A DNA stretch of 6,174 nucleotides from Thermodesulfobacteriota bacterium (GTDB taxonomy: Bacteria > Desulfobacterota_D > UBA1144 > Nemesobacterales > UBA2774). A program made the translations under genes and the position numbers. The notes below the pieces were generated by a model, which was given only the letters and a program-made list of their open reading frames with translations, had not been told where the DNA came from and did not search any database. The stretch covers positions 1 to 6,174 of the forward strand of contig JBCCIH010000151.1 of assembly GCA_039028315.1 (NCBI GenBank), read 5' to 3'. Shown here one piece after another: positions 1 to 5,788 of this stretch. Position 1 is the first letter of the stretch. Each line of letters begins with the position of its first letter.

Positions 1-973
1 AATTTCATCTACAGATCTAGAAACCACTATGAGCACATGGTGCGAAGCACAGGTTCAGAAAGAAGGCAGTTTAGCTATACCAGCTAGGAAGCTGTATGAA
101 ATTGTGAAAGAGCTTCCTGACGGTGAGATCGAAGTAGAGGAGATAGGAAACCACTGGGTTGAGATTAGAAGCTCTTCAGCTCACTTTAAAATTGCGGGGC
201 TTCCAAGCGAAGACTTTCCAATTGTTCCCGAGCTTCACTCAGACAACCTCTTTAGTGTTGAGAGCTTTTTAATTGAGGATATGATTTCAAAGACAATTTT
301 TGCTGTCTCTCCTGACGAACTAAGACGCAATCTGGCAGGGATTTATTTTGAAGAGTCAGCCGATAAAAACTTAAGACTCGTTGCAACAGATGGGCACCGC
401 CTCTCGTTAGTTGAGAAAAAAGTAGACGGAGGGGTTAAGTTTGATAAAGGTTTTGTTGTTCCTAAAAAAGGCGTTGCTGAACTTAGAAAAGTTCTGAGAT
501 TATCCGAGACTGTTAAGATTGGAGTTGGGGATAATTTTTTTATGGCAGAGGGGGACAACATAGTACTTATTGCAAGACTCATAGACGCTGACTTTCCAGA
601 CTACAAGCAAGTCACACCAGAGGTTACAAAAGTAACAATCACTATTGGAAAGGATGAGCTGTTAAGTGCTTTAAAAAGAGTTTCTATTCTGTCATCTGAG
701 AAAACAAGAAGCGTTAAGCTAAATATTGAGAATAATGAAATGACCCTAGTCTCAGTATCTCCTGAGTTTGGTGAGGCTAAAGAATCTTTAGCACTTGAAT
801 ACTCTGGAGAGCCTGCCGAACTAGGATTTAATGCCCGCTATTTAATGGATGTGCTTGAAGCGATTACTCAGGAGAAAGTTCAAATAGGACTTATTGATGA
901 GCTAAGCCCTGCTGTGATTAAACCAGACGATGAAGAAGTTTATATGTCAGTTATTATGCCAATGAGAGTTTAG
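1..973 (+). CDS. dnaN: DNA polymerase III beta subunit (sliding clamp), 5' end cut by window
   Basis: This is the DNA polymerase sliding clamp, the ring-shaped dimer that tethers the replicative polymerase to DNA and serves as a docking hub for repair and replication proteins. The frame is open from base 2, and the codons before the ATG at 29 (reading ISSTDLETT) match the end of clamp domain 1, so that ATG is internal and roughly 40 N-terminal residues lie outside the window. Visible hallmarks are the PARKLYEI segment, the clamp motif ATDGHRLS (bases 383-406), which holds the Gly-His-Arg-Leu residues of the partner-binding cleft, the LIDADFPDY segment, and the C-terminal VIMPMRV, which corresponds to the VVMPMRL end of the E. 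coli protein and completes the cleft. Two TAG codons in a row close the gene. About 323 codons are visible. Family identity is very secure, and nothing in the sequence looks degraded. Confidence 0.97.
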   Translation, partial: ISSTDLETTMSTWCEAQVQKEGSLAIPARKLYEIVKELPDGEIEVEEIGNHWVEIRSSSAHFKIAGLPSEDFPIVPELHSDNLFSVESFLIEDMISKTIFAVSPDELRRNLAGIYFEESADKNLRLVATDGHRLSLVEKKVDGGVKFDKGFVVPKKGVAELRKVLRLSETVKIGVGDNFFMAEGDNIVLIARLIDADFPDYKQVTPEVTKVTITIGKDELLSALKRVSILSSEKTRSVKLNIENNEMTLVSVSPEFGEAKESLALEYSGEPAELGFNARYLMDVLEAITQEKVQIGLIDELSPAVIKPDDEEVYMSVIMPMRV

Positions 974-990
974 TAGCCATTTGAGTCTTT

Positions 991-1677
991 ATGTTAGAGA
1001 TATTATTTCCCAAGTTATGCAGCTCATGTGCTGACCCCGTTTCAAAAAGTCAGAATATATGCTCTGATTGTTCCGATGATATAAAGTGCATTCAGGACTG
1101 GTCTTATTGCAGTAAATGCGGCGTACCTTTTGGGTTCTATAGCTCTGATAATGAAAACTATTCCCCCGATATCGACCATAGTAATAGAAATCTCTGCTCA
1201 AAATGTCTGAAAGATTTTTACAGCTTCAATAGAGCACGTTCGATTGCCATATATGAGGGCAAAGTCAGGGATCTAATAATTAGTTTTAAATATGAGGGTA
1301 AATTAAATAGAGTAAATTCTCTTTTGGAGATTTTATTTTCTAATTTTCCTAATGATTTAGATAGTTTTGACACTGTGGTGCCTGTACCACTTCACATTGA
1401 TAAACTCAGAAAAAGAGAGTACAACCAGTCAGTAATTCTTGCACAATCTGTTGCAAAGTATAAAAGTGTAAGCTGTGATCTATTTGGTCTAAAAAGGATT
1501 CGTGACACACGGCCACAAATAGAGATTGCAAATGAAGGCGAGAGAAGAAAAAATGTAAAGGGCGCGTTTTCTGTTTCGGATTCAACCGTTTTCAAGGATA
1601 AGTCCGTACTATTAGTAGACGATGTCTTCACCACAGGCTCAACTAGTGATGAGTGCAGTAAAATGTTACTTAAATAA
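991..1677 (+). CDS. comF: ComF family protein (phosphoribosyltransferase fold), C-terminally truncated by in-frame TAA
   Basis: ComF/GntX-family proteins have an N-terminal zinc-finger region and a phosphoribosyltransferase domain. In Bacillus and Haemophilus they are needed for natural DNA uptake, acting in the cytoplasm. Here four CxxC pairs (Cys10/13, 24/27, 40/43, 69/72) form the zinc part. RARSIAIYEG and FKYEG (from about residue 81) open the PRT domain, PVPLH and REYNQS lie in the middle, and the PRPP-binding motif LLVDDVFTTGST is at about 207-218. The frame then stops at TAA 1675-1677 after residue 228. Beyond it the same frame reads GAYKVQVLTLTRAWAM before a second TAA at 1726-1728. 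That matches the usual family ending (LKKAGAKxVxVLTLAR), so a full protein would be about 245 codons. The gene therefore carries a nonsense mutation, or the assembly has an error. An in-frame TGA at 982 makes ATG 991 the first possible start. No strong ribosome site precedes it, so translation may be coupled to dnaN, 17 bases upstream. Confidence 0.9.
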   Translation: MLEILFPKLCSSCADPVSKSQNICSDCSDDIKCIQDWSYCSKCGVPFGFYSSDNENYSPDIDHSNRNLCSKCLKDFYSFNRARSIAIYEGKVRDLIISFKYEGKLNRVNSLLEILFSNFPNDLDSFDTVVPVPLHIDKLRKREYNQSVILAQSVAKYKSVSCDLFGLKRIRDTRPQIEIANEGERRKNVKGAFSVSDSTVFKDKSVLLVDDVFTTGSTSDECSKMLLK

Positions 1678-1728
1678 GGAGCTTACAAGGTACAAGTGCT
1701 TACACTAACTAGAGCCTGGGCTATGTAA
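1678..1728 (+). pseudogene. Detached C-terminal remnant of comF
   Basis: These 16 codons plus stop continue the comF frame directly after its TAA and read GAYKVQVLTLTRAWAM. The Gly-Ala, the hydrophobic beta strand VQVLTLTR and the distance from the PRPP loop are those of the normal ComF C-terminus. No start codon or ribosome site would allow independent translation. It is either untranslated remnant or part of the same protein if the TAA is a sequence error or is read through. Confidence 0.75.
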
Positions 1729-1734
1729 TTTTAT

Positions 1735-1763
1735 TTGACTTTGAAGGGCGTTTACTTTAGATT
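1735..1763 (+). promoter_or_regulatory. Weak sigma70-type promoter candidate upstream of gspL
   Basis: TTGACT at 1735-1740 (5 of 6 consensus bases) is followed after 17 bases by TAGATT at 1758-1763 (4 of 6). A better -10 word, TATAAG at 1769-1774, has no matching -35 at proper distance. The site lies just past the comF reading frame and about 70 bases before the gspL start, which suits a promoter for gspLMN. In AT-rich DNA such matches arise often by chance. Confidence 0.3.
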
Positions 1764-1770
1764 TAAAGTA
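1753..1770. repeat. AT-rich 7-bp inverted repeat, possible operator
   Basis: TACTTTA (1753-1759) and TAAAGTA (1764-1770) are perfect inverted copies around a 4-base centre. They overlap the -10 region of the promoter candidate before gspL, a typical place for a repressor site. The stem is too AT-rich, and lacks a following T-run, for a terminator. The operator role is inference only. Confidence 0.4.
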
Positions 1771-1799
1771 TAAGATTAAGTAGATTACTTAAAAAATCA

Positions 1800-1825
1800 G
1801 GCTTACTATTAATTTTGGCTTACTA
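1800..1825 (+). repeat. Two 9-bp direct repeats (GGCTTACTA) before gspL
   Basis: Exact copies of GGCTTACTA lie at 1800-1808 and 1817-1825, starting 17 bases apart and ending 6 bases before the gspL ATG. Related GNTTAC words occur at 1681, 1698, 1750 and 1783. The spacing of 17 is shared by the 1681/1698 pair. They could be a tandem regulator-binding site or chance in low-complexity AT-rich DNA. Confidence 0.5.
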
Positions 1826-1831
1826 AATATT

Positions 1832-3310
1832 ATGTATGGAAGATTTGTCGGACTAGATATAGGATCTAAGAACATTAGGGTATCTCTCATTAAAAGAGGG
1901 TTAAGAGATGTTCAGCTCCTGCAAACTATAAGCGTCGAGCGCTCTTCGTCAGAAGTCGGGGATTCAGATTCTATTGCCGAAATCTTCAAAGCCTACTCAC
2001 TTCCCAAAGGCGATATTGCAGCTTCTATCTCAGAGAACCCCAAATCATTTAGAGTAATAGAATTTCCATTCTCTGATCCAAGGAAAATTGATCAGGTCTA
2101 CGAGTACGAGCTTGAGAACATATCAACATTTGATCCAAGAGAAAAAGTACACGGATATCACCTTATAAAAAATGGAGCCACTGGAGAAGCTTTAGTATGC
2201 GTGTTCGAAAAAGAGCAAGTAGCTGATTTAATCCACTCCTATAATGAGCACGGAATAGACCCAAAGATAATTACCTACTCACCGCTTGCGATGGGGGCAT
2301 TACAAGAATATGTCTCAAGCGACGGACCGGTTCTGCTAATAGATTTTGGGGACAGCGAAATTAGTTATTCACTTTTTGACGAAAGTGGTATTAGAAGAGT
2401 GCGTTCATCAACGAAGACAGTACAAGCATTTTTGAGCAGTCTAGGCACGGGAGAGCTTAAGGATCTAACAATCGGCAGCTCAGACGCAGCAGACATTACT
2501 GATCATTTTACTCCTATACTTAGCGAAGTTAAAAAGACCATACAGTTTTTCGAGCTAGAGGTTAAAGAGAGCATAAAAAGCATTGAGATTTCAGGTGAGC
2601 TATCAGTAATAAATGGCATAACGGATTATTTGAAAGACTCTCTTAAAAAAGATGTTAGAAAGATATACATACCTGAGATTGGGGCTGATAAATCTGCGCT
2701 TTTTGCTAAATCCTATGCACTGGCACTTTATGGAAGCTCGTTTAAAAATGGAAATTTAAATTTTAGGAAAGACCAATTTAAGTACGTAGGGGTTGACCAT
2801 GAGCTTAGAAAACTGCTTATGGTTCCGGGAATATTGCTGGGGATTTTGATACTCTTTTTTATATATACCTCAGGATCTTCTTACTACGATCTAAAGAAGA
2901 ATGTAGACGGCATGGAAGCTCAAATAGCCCAGGTTGTGAACAGCACTTTTCCAGATGTTAAATACATTCCAAAGCCTGCAGGCTATATGAAGGCAGAGGT
3001 TGCAAAAGTAAGAGAGAAGCTCGATCTTATCCAAGGTGTTCAGAGTGCTCAAACACCTCTTGATGCCTTAAAAGACCTTTCCTCAAGCTTGCCGGAAAGT
3101 CTTGCACTTAAGGTAAGTGAGATAAAGTTTGAAAACGCGACCACAATTAGGATTCAGGGCGTTTGCGGGTCCTATCAGGAAGTTGCAGAAATAGAAAAGG
3201 CGCTTACAGACTCAGGAATGTTTGAGACTGTTACCAGGAACCAGACTGGTAACGCTGTAAACGGTCAGACAAGATTTGAAATATCAGTCGTACTAAAGGC
3301 GCAGGCATAA
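1832..3310 (+). CDS. gspL: Type II secretion system protein GspL (PilM-PilN-like fusion)
   Basis: GspL is the inner-membrane platform protein of type II secretion that links the cytoplasmic ATPase GspE to the periplasmic side; in type IV pili the same roles are split between PilM and PilN. The 492-residue product has an actin-like cytoplasmic domain (about 1-320) with a phosphate-1-type loop VGLDIGSKNIR (6-16) and a second nucleotide-site motif LLIDFGDSE (168-176). One membrane helix follows (about 328-346, LLMVPGILLGILILFFIYT), then a short coiled coil and a periplasmic ferredoxin-like PilN/GspL-type domain (about 385-492, with SLPESLALKVSEI). The size and this order of domains support GspL rather than a lone PilM, which is usually near 350 residues. 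The ATG at 1832 sits right before the first beta strand, so the start is credible, but no Shine-Dalgarno sequence precedes it. It is first in a gspL-gspM-gspN run, one base from gspM. A PilM/PilN fusion of a type IV pilus-like machine is the main alternative. Confidence 0.85.
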   Translation: MYGRFVGLDIGSKNIRVSLIKRGLRDVQLLQTISVERSSSEVGDSDSIAEIFKAYSLPKGDIAASISENPKSFRVIEFPFSDPRKIDQVYEYELENISTFDPREKVHGYHLIKNGATGEALVCVFEKEQVADLIHSYNEHGIDPKIITYSPLAMGALQEYVSSDGPVLLIDFGDSEISYSLFDESGIRRVRSSTKTVQAFLSSLGTGELKDLTIGSSDAADITDHFTPILSEVKKTIQFFELEVKESIKSIEISGELSVINGITDYLKDSLKKDVRKIYIPEIGADKSALFAKSYALALYGSSFKNGNLNFRKDQFKYVGVDHELRKLLMVPGILLGILILFFIYTSGSSYYDLKKNVDGMEAQIAQVVNSTFPDVKYIPKPAGYMKAEVAKVREKLDLIQGVQSAQTPLDALKDLSSSLPESLALKVSEIKFENATTIRIQGVCGSYQEVAEIEKALTDSGMFETVTRNQTGNAVNGQTRFEISVVLKAQA

Positions 3311-3311
3311 A

Positions 3312-3908
3312 ATGGATTTAGAAACATTAAAACAAAAGTATAGAGAGTTGATAGAGAAGGCCAGGGAGAAAATCTACACCCTTACTTCAACTCAGAGGGA
3401 CAGAAGAGCTCTTCTCATAGGCGGATCGGCTATAGTTATCATTGTGCTTTATCTCATATTTCATTCCTATACTTCAGGGACTGCAAATTTAGAGAGACGC
3501 TATGCGCAGCTTGAAAATGAGCTTACAGAGGTGAAGATGTTAAAGGCTGAGTACCTAGATTCGAAAAAGCAGATTGCTGAGCTGTCTAGCAAAATCAAGA
3601 AGGAAAATGAGGCATTAATATCTGTGGTTGAAAAAATCTTGTTAAAAGAAAATCTGGATAGACAGAATTTTTCAATCAGAGATGTTAACACAAGGTCAAA
3701 TTCTGAAGAAGATTTTTATGAGGAAAAGAGCGTTGATGTGGAACTGAGTAAAATATCACTCGAAACGCTTGTCGATATTCTATATACGCTTCAAAACAGA
3801 CCGTCTCTTAAGGTTGGGAACTTGAATATAACGACAAAATTTGATAAAGCTAATTCTATGAAGGTAAAGCTAAGGGTTTCTACGTATGAGTTTAAACAGG
3901 TGAGTTAA
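3312..3908 (+). CDS. gspM: Type II secretion system protein GspM (PilO-like)
   Basis: GspM is a small bitopic inner-membrane protein that pairs with GspL through coiled-coil and ferredoxin-like periplasmic domains; PilO is its type IV pilus counterpart. This 198-residue product has a short charged cytoplasmic start, a TSTQRDRRALL segment resembling the LSxRERR stretch before the GspM membrane helix, one helix at about 34-50 (LLIGGSAIVIIVLYLIF), a coiled coil at about 58-105 rich in Glu, Lys and Leu, and a C-terminal alpha/beta domain (about 116-196) with SLETLVDILYTLQ and the closing strand KVKLRVSTYE. The assignment rests on layout and position more than on strongly conserved motifs, since the family diverges fast. 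It starts one base after the gspL stop and ends one base before gspN, so all three are almost certainly cotranslated and made in balanced amounts. Confidence 0.82.
   Translation: MDLETLKQKYRELIEKAREKIYTLTSTQRDRRALLIGGSAIVIIVLYLIFHSYTSGTANLERRYAQLENELTEVKMLKAEYLDSKKQIAELSSKIKKENEALISVVEKILLKENLDRQNFSIRDVNTRSNSEEDFYEEKSVDVELSKISLETLVDILYTLQNRPSLKVGNLNITTKFDKANSMKVKLRVSTYEFKQVS
3897..3904 (+). promoter_or_regulatory. Ribosome binding site of gspN inside the gspM 3' end
   Basis: The AGGTGAG-like purine stretch within the last codons of gspM lies 5 bases before the gspN ATG at 3910. It supports that start and translational coupling between the two genes. Confidence 0.6.
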
Positions 3909-3909
3909 T

Positions 3910-4815
3910 ATGAAAGGTCTTAGGGAAAAAATAAAAAATCTTAAACATATAGTTCCGATATCATACGTGGCATTTTTTATCGCGGCGTTCTTTGTTTTTT
4001 TGGCTCTCACATTCCCGGGAGATGTTGTAAAAAGCAGGGTTATTTCAGAGATACAAAACAGCACTCCTTATAATGTAGAGATTCAAACTGCGGATATATC
4101 TGTGCCTTTTAACATTAACCTTAAAGGCGTTACTATTCATAAATCTAGAACACAGTCCATTGAGCTAGATAGCGTATCAGTAAAACCTTCTATTTTCTCA
4201 GTATTCTCAGACACGCCCAACGTTCCTTTCACAGCTAAGTTGCACGGTGGACAGGTTGTCGGATCAATTAAAATAAATAAATCAAACGGCAAAATACACG
4301 AATTAAAAGCTGACATAAAAAATGTAAGGGTAAACGAAATCCCTAACCTGCTATCTAAAAGCGGAAACTCTGAAATAGCAATTCACGGACAGCTCATGGG
4401 AGAGTTAGATGTAGTCTTCGAACCTGCTCCACAAGGGGATTTTAACTTTGTAGTGCACGGGCTTGCGTTTGATAACCTAAAAGTAAAGGGAATGAAGCTT
4501 CCATCACTTTCTAACCTAACATCGAACTTTAACGGAAATATAGCAAACGAGCTTACAAATATTGATGAACTCAGCATCACAGGCGACGGCATCGATATTC
4601 AGATTGCTGGAACTGCGCCACTTCTTTGGGAAACCTCGCAGGGCGGAATTTTGGATCTAGGCTACAGGGTCGAGATCACTGACAACGATCTGGCAAAATA
4701 TAAAACTTTCCTCTCACCATATTTAGCTAAGCACCGTGACGGTAGTCTGGGCGGTAAGATAATGGGCACCGTTACTAATCCAAGGTTTGAAAAAGATTCC
4801 GTTAAGATCAGATAA
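3910..4815 (+). CDS. gspN: Type II secretion system protein GspN (AsmA-like)
   Basis: GspN is an accessory, inner-membrane-anchored component of type II secretion whose long periplasmic part resembles AsmA-type beta-rich proteins; its exact job is not settled. The 301-residue product begins with a basic stretch and one membrane helix (about 16-34, PISYVAFFIAAFFVFLALT), then the FPGDVVKSRV motif usual just after the helix in this family. The rest is made of repeating beta strands: VEIQTADISVPFNINLKGVTI, GQVVGSIKI, IAIHGQLMGELDVVF and the closing GGKIMGTVTNPRFE, which is typical of GspN/AsmA-like ends. The length fits the deltaproteobacterial (Myxococcus-type) GspN. Its place directly after gspL and gspM strongly favours GspN over a generic AsmA-like protein. 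The frame is intact, with TAA at 4813-4815. Confidence 0.83.
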   Translation: MKGLREKIKNLKHIVPISYVAFFIAAFFVFLALTFPGDVVKSRVISEIQNSTPYNVEIQTADISVPFNINLKGVTIHKSRTQSIELDSVSVKPSIFSVFSDTPNVPFTAKLHGGQVVGSIKINKSNGKIHELKADIKNVRVNEIPNLLSKSGNSEIAIHGQLMGELDVVFEPAPQGDFNFVVHGLAFDNLKVKGMKLPSLSNLTSNFNGNIANELTNIDELSITGDGIDIQIAGTAPLLWETSQGGILDLGYRVEITDNDLAKYKTFLSPYLAKHRDGSLGGKIMGTVTNPRFEKDSVKIR

Positions 4816-4821
4816 GCACTC

Positions 4822-4826
4822 AGGAA
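4822..4826 (+). promoter_or_regulatory. Ribosome binding site of the cupin gene
   Basis: AGGAA lies 9 bases before the ATG at 4836, in the 20-base gap after gspN. It supports this start for the small cupin and its reading from the gsp transcript. Confidence 0.6.
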
Positions 4827-4835
4827 TAAATACCA

Positions 4836-5102
4836 ATGAACGAAAAAGAGTTTGAGGAGCAACTATTAAGTGAGGGTTTCTCAGGTATTTTCGTTCACCG
4901 TGACTCACCAAACGCGTTCTATCCCGAACACACGCATTCAGGTATTACGGCTCATATAGTCTTGGAAGGAGAGATTAGCGTAACCTCTGAAGGAAATACC
5001 ACTAATTATGGACCCGGACAAAGATTCGATGTTCCGGCAGGAGAGGTGCATAGTGCTCAAATTGGACCTAGCGGATGTCTTTATATGATAGGCGAAAAAT
5101 AG
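4836..5102 (+). CDS. Small single-domain cupin protein
   Basis: This 88-residue protein is one cupin beta-barrel, a fold used by metal-dependent enzymes, sugar or small-molecule binders and sensors; the substrate cannot be told from sequence. Cupin motif 1 is seen as PEHTHSGITAHIVLEGEI (about 30-47), with His32 and His34 as likely metal ligands. Motif 2 is GQRFDVPAGEVHSA (61-74), with His72 as the third ligand. The glutamate usual in motif 1 (HxHx3-4E) is missing: Thr38 or Ala39 stands there, so the metal site may be three-histidine or altered. There is no signal peptide or membrane segment, so it should be cytoplasmic. It begins 20 bases after gspN with a good ribosome site and is probably the last gene of the gsp transcript, though a link to secretion is not implied by the fold. 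The fold is secure; the function is unknown. Confidence 0.85.
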   Translation: MNEKEFEEQLLSEGFSGIFVHRDSPNAFYPEHTHSGITAHIVLEGEISVTSEGNTTNYGPGQRFDVPAGEVHSAQIGPSGCLYMIGEK

Positions 5103-5172
5103 CCAATACTTAAGGTCTCCTATTCCAAATAAATAGCAAGTTTTACCTCAGGCTTTGTGCTATTCTATTGTC

Positions 5173-5180
5173 AGGGGTGA
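5173..5180 (+). promoter_or_regulatory. Strong ribosome binding site that sets the BFN start
   Basis: AGGGGTGA ends 4 bases before the ATG at 5185. A longer reading from TTG 5155 in the same frame lacks such a site and would place charged residues before the signal peptide, so this site decides for ATG 5185. Confidence 0.75.
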
Positions 5181-5184
5181 AATT

Positions 5185-5700
5185 ATGAAACATAGATTCA
5201 TTTTCAAACTAGCAGCGGTTAGTTTAGTCGTTTTTATTTTTTCAAGTCCCGTCTTAATGGCTGATAGCCAGGACTCACTTAAAGAGATGGAAATAAAAGG
5301 CATAGCCTTTGATAAAAACTTGCAAACTCCGGTGGTCTTTTTAACAGATTTAGGTCAAAATAAGATTCTTCCAATATGGATTGGAATTTGCGAGGCCAGA
5401 TCAATTGAGCTTAGCCTATCTGATGTGCTCCCGCCAAGGCCACTTACATATGACTTCATAGCCGCTATGGTTCGGACAATGAATGCAAAAGTGGAGCGTA
5501 TTGTTGTAGTGGATCTAAGAGACGAAGTGTTCTACGCACAGGTCGAATTAACTGTTGACGGAAAGATCTCTAAAATTGACGCCCGTCCAAGTGACGCCAT
5601 TGCACTTGCTGCAAGAGTGAATGCCCCTATATTTGTTAAGCAAAGTGTAATAGACAAGGCGGCCCTTTTAGACCCCAATCTGGAAAAACGGGGTCTCTAG
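5185..5700 (+). CDS. Exported bifunctional nuclease (BFN/DUF151) family protein
   Basis: The BFN/DUF151 family is named for a plant protein with DNase and RNase activity, and Thermotoga TM0160 gives its structure. The role of most bacterial members is not established. This 171-residue product has a Sec-type signal peptide: basic MKHRFIFK, a hydrophobic core to about residue 24, and probable cleavage after LMA (residue 26). The BFN domain (about 33-162) follows with all its usual landmarks: MEIKGIAFD, LPIWIG (62-67), PPRPLTYDF (83-91), VVDLRDEVFYAQV (108-120) and the highly conserved RPSDAIALAAR (134-144). The usual PFEA segment after PIWIG reads ICEA here. The UVR-like C-terminal helix found in some members is absent. 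The predicted periplasmic location is notable for a family often described as intracellular. It follows the cupin after 82 bases with its own strong ribosome site. An inverted repeat overlaps its stop codon. Confidence 0.88.
   Translation: MKHRFIFKLAAVSLVVFIFSSPVLMADSQDSLKEMEIKGIAFDKNLQTPVVFLTDLGQNKILPIWIGICEARSIELSLSDVLPPRPLTYDFIAAMVRTMNAKVERIVVVDLRDEVFYAQVELTVDGKISKIDARPSDAIALAARVNAPIFVKQSVIDKAALLDPNLEKRGL
5670..5696. repeat. 7-bp GC-rich inverted repeat at the end of the BFN gene
   Basis: AGACCCC (5670-5676) and GGGGTCT (5690-5696) are perfect inverted copies with a 13-base spacer, ending just before the TAG stop. An RNA hairpin is possible, but no T-run follows (the next bases are CTAGTTTAG), so it is not a convincing intrinsic terminator. 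It might slow decay of the upstream message or be chance. Confidence 0.4.
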
Positions 5701-5706
5701 TTTAGT

Positions 5707-5713
5707 AGGAGGA
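5707..5713 (+). promoter_or_regulatory. Strong Shine-Dalgarno-like sequence without a proper start codon
   Basis: AGGAGGA is a near-perfect ribosome site, yet no ATG, GTG or TTG lies 5-12 bases downstream. The MFS ATG is 36 bases away. The nearest possibilities are a nonstandard ATT at 5722 or a TTG at 5734, both opening only short frames that end at TGA 5764. Confidence 0.4.
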
Positions 5714-5737
5714 TCTTCAAAATTATTCGATATTTGT

Positions 5738-5788
5738 TTTCCCTCTCTAATGGGGTTAAGATCTGAGATATCTCAGATTGGAGGGAAA
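5738..5788. repeat. Nested inverted repeats around the MFS start: 18-bp palindrome with outer arms
   Basis: ATCTGAGATATCTCAGAT (5761-5778) is a perfect 18-bp palindrome covering MFS codons 4-10. As RNA it could fold as a 7-bp stem with an ATAT loop. Outer arms TTTCCCTC (5738-5745) and GAGGGAAA (5781-5788) are also perfectly complementary, leaving the ATG at 5750 in the left internal loop. It could be an operator for a dimeric regulator or an RNA fold controlling translation; both are inference. Confidence 0.6.

Noticed and set aside
29..31. ATG 29 as the true start of dnaN
   Set aside because: The upstream codons in the same frame are open to the window edge and match clamp domain 1, so the gene starts outside the window.
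343..582. Minus-strand frames opposite dnaN, comF, gspM and gspN (this one and similar ones)
   Set aside because: All are low-complexity Ser/Phe/Leu-rich translations opposite well-supported genes, with no recognisable motifs.
3230..3253. 8-bp inverted repeat GTTACCAG/CTGGTAAC near the gspL 3' end
   Set aside because: It lies within conserved coding sequence, no T-run follows, and one or two such repeats are expected by chance in a window this long.
5155..5157. TTG 5155 as the start of the BFN gene
   Set aside because: No ribosome site fits it, while ATG 5185 has a strong site and gives a standard signal peptide.
5142..5169. Promoter TTTACC / TCTATT before the BFN gene
   Set aside because: Each box matches only 4 of 6 bases and transcription would begin inside the ribosome site.
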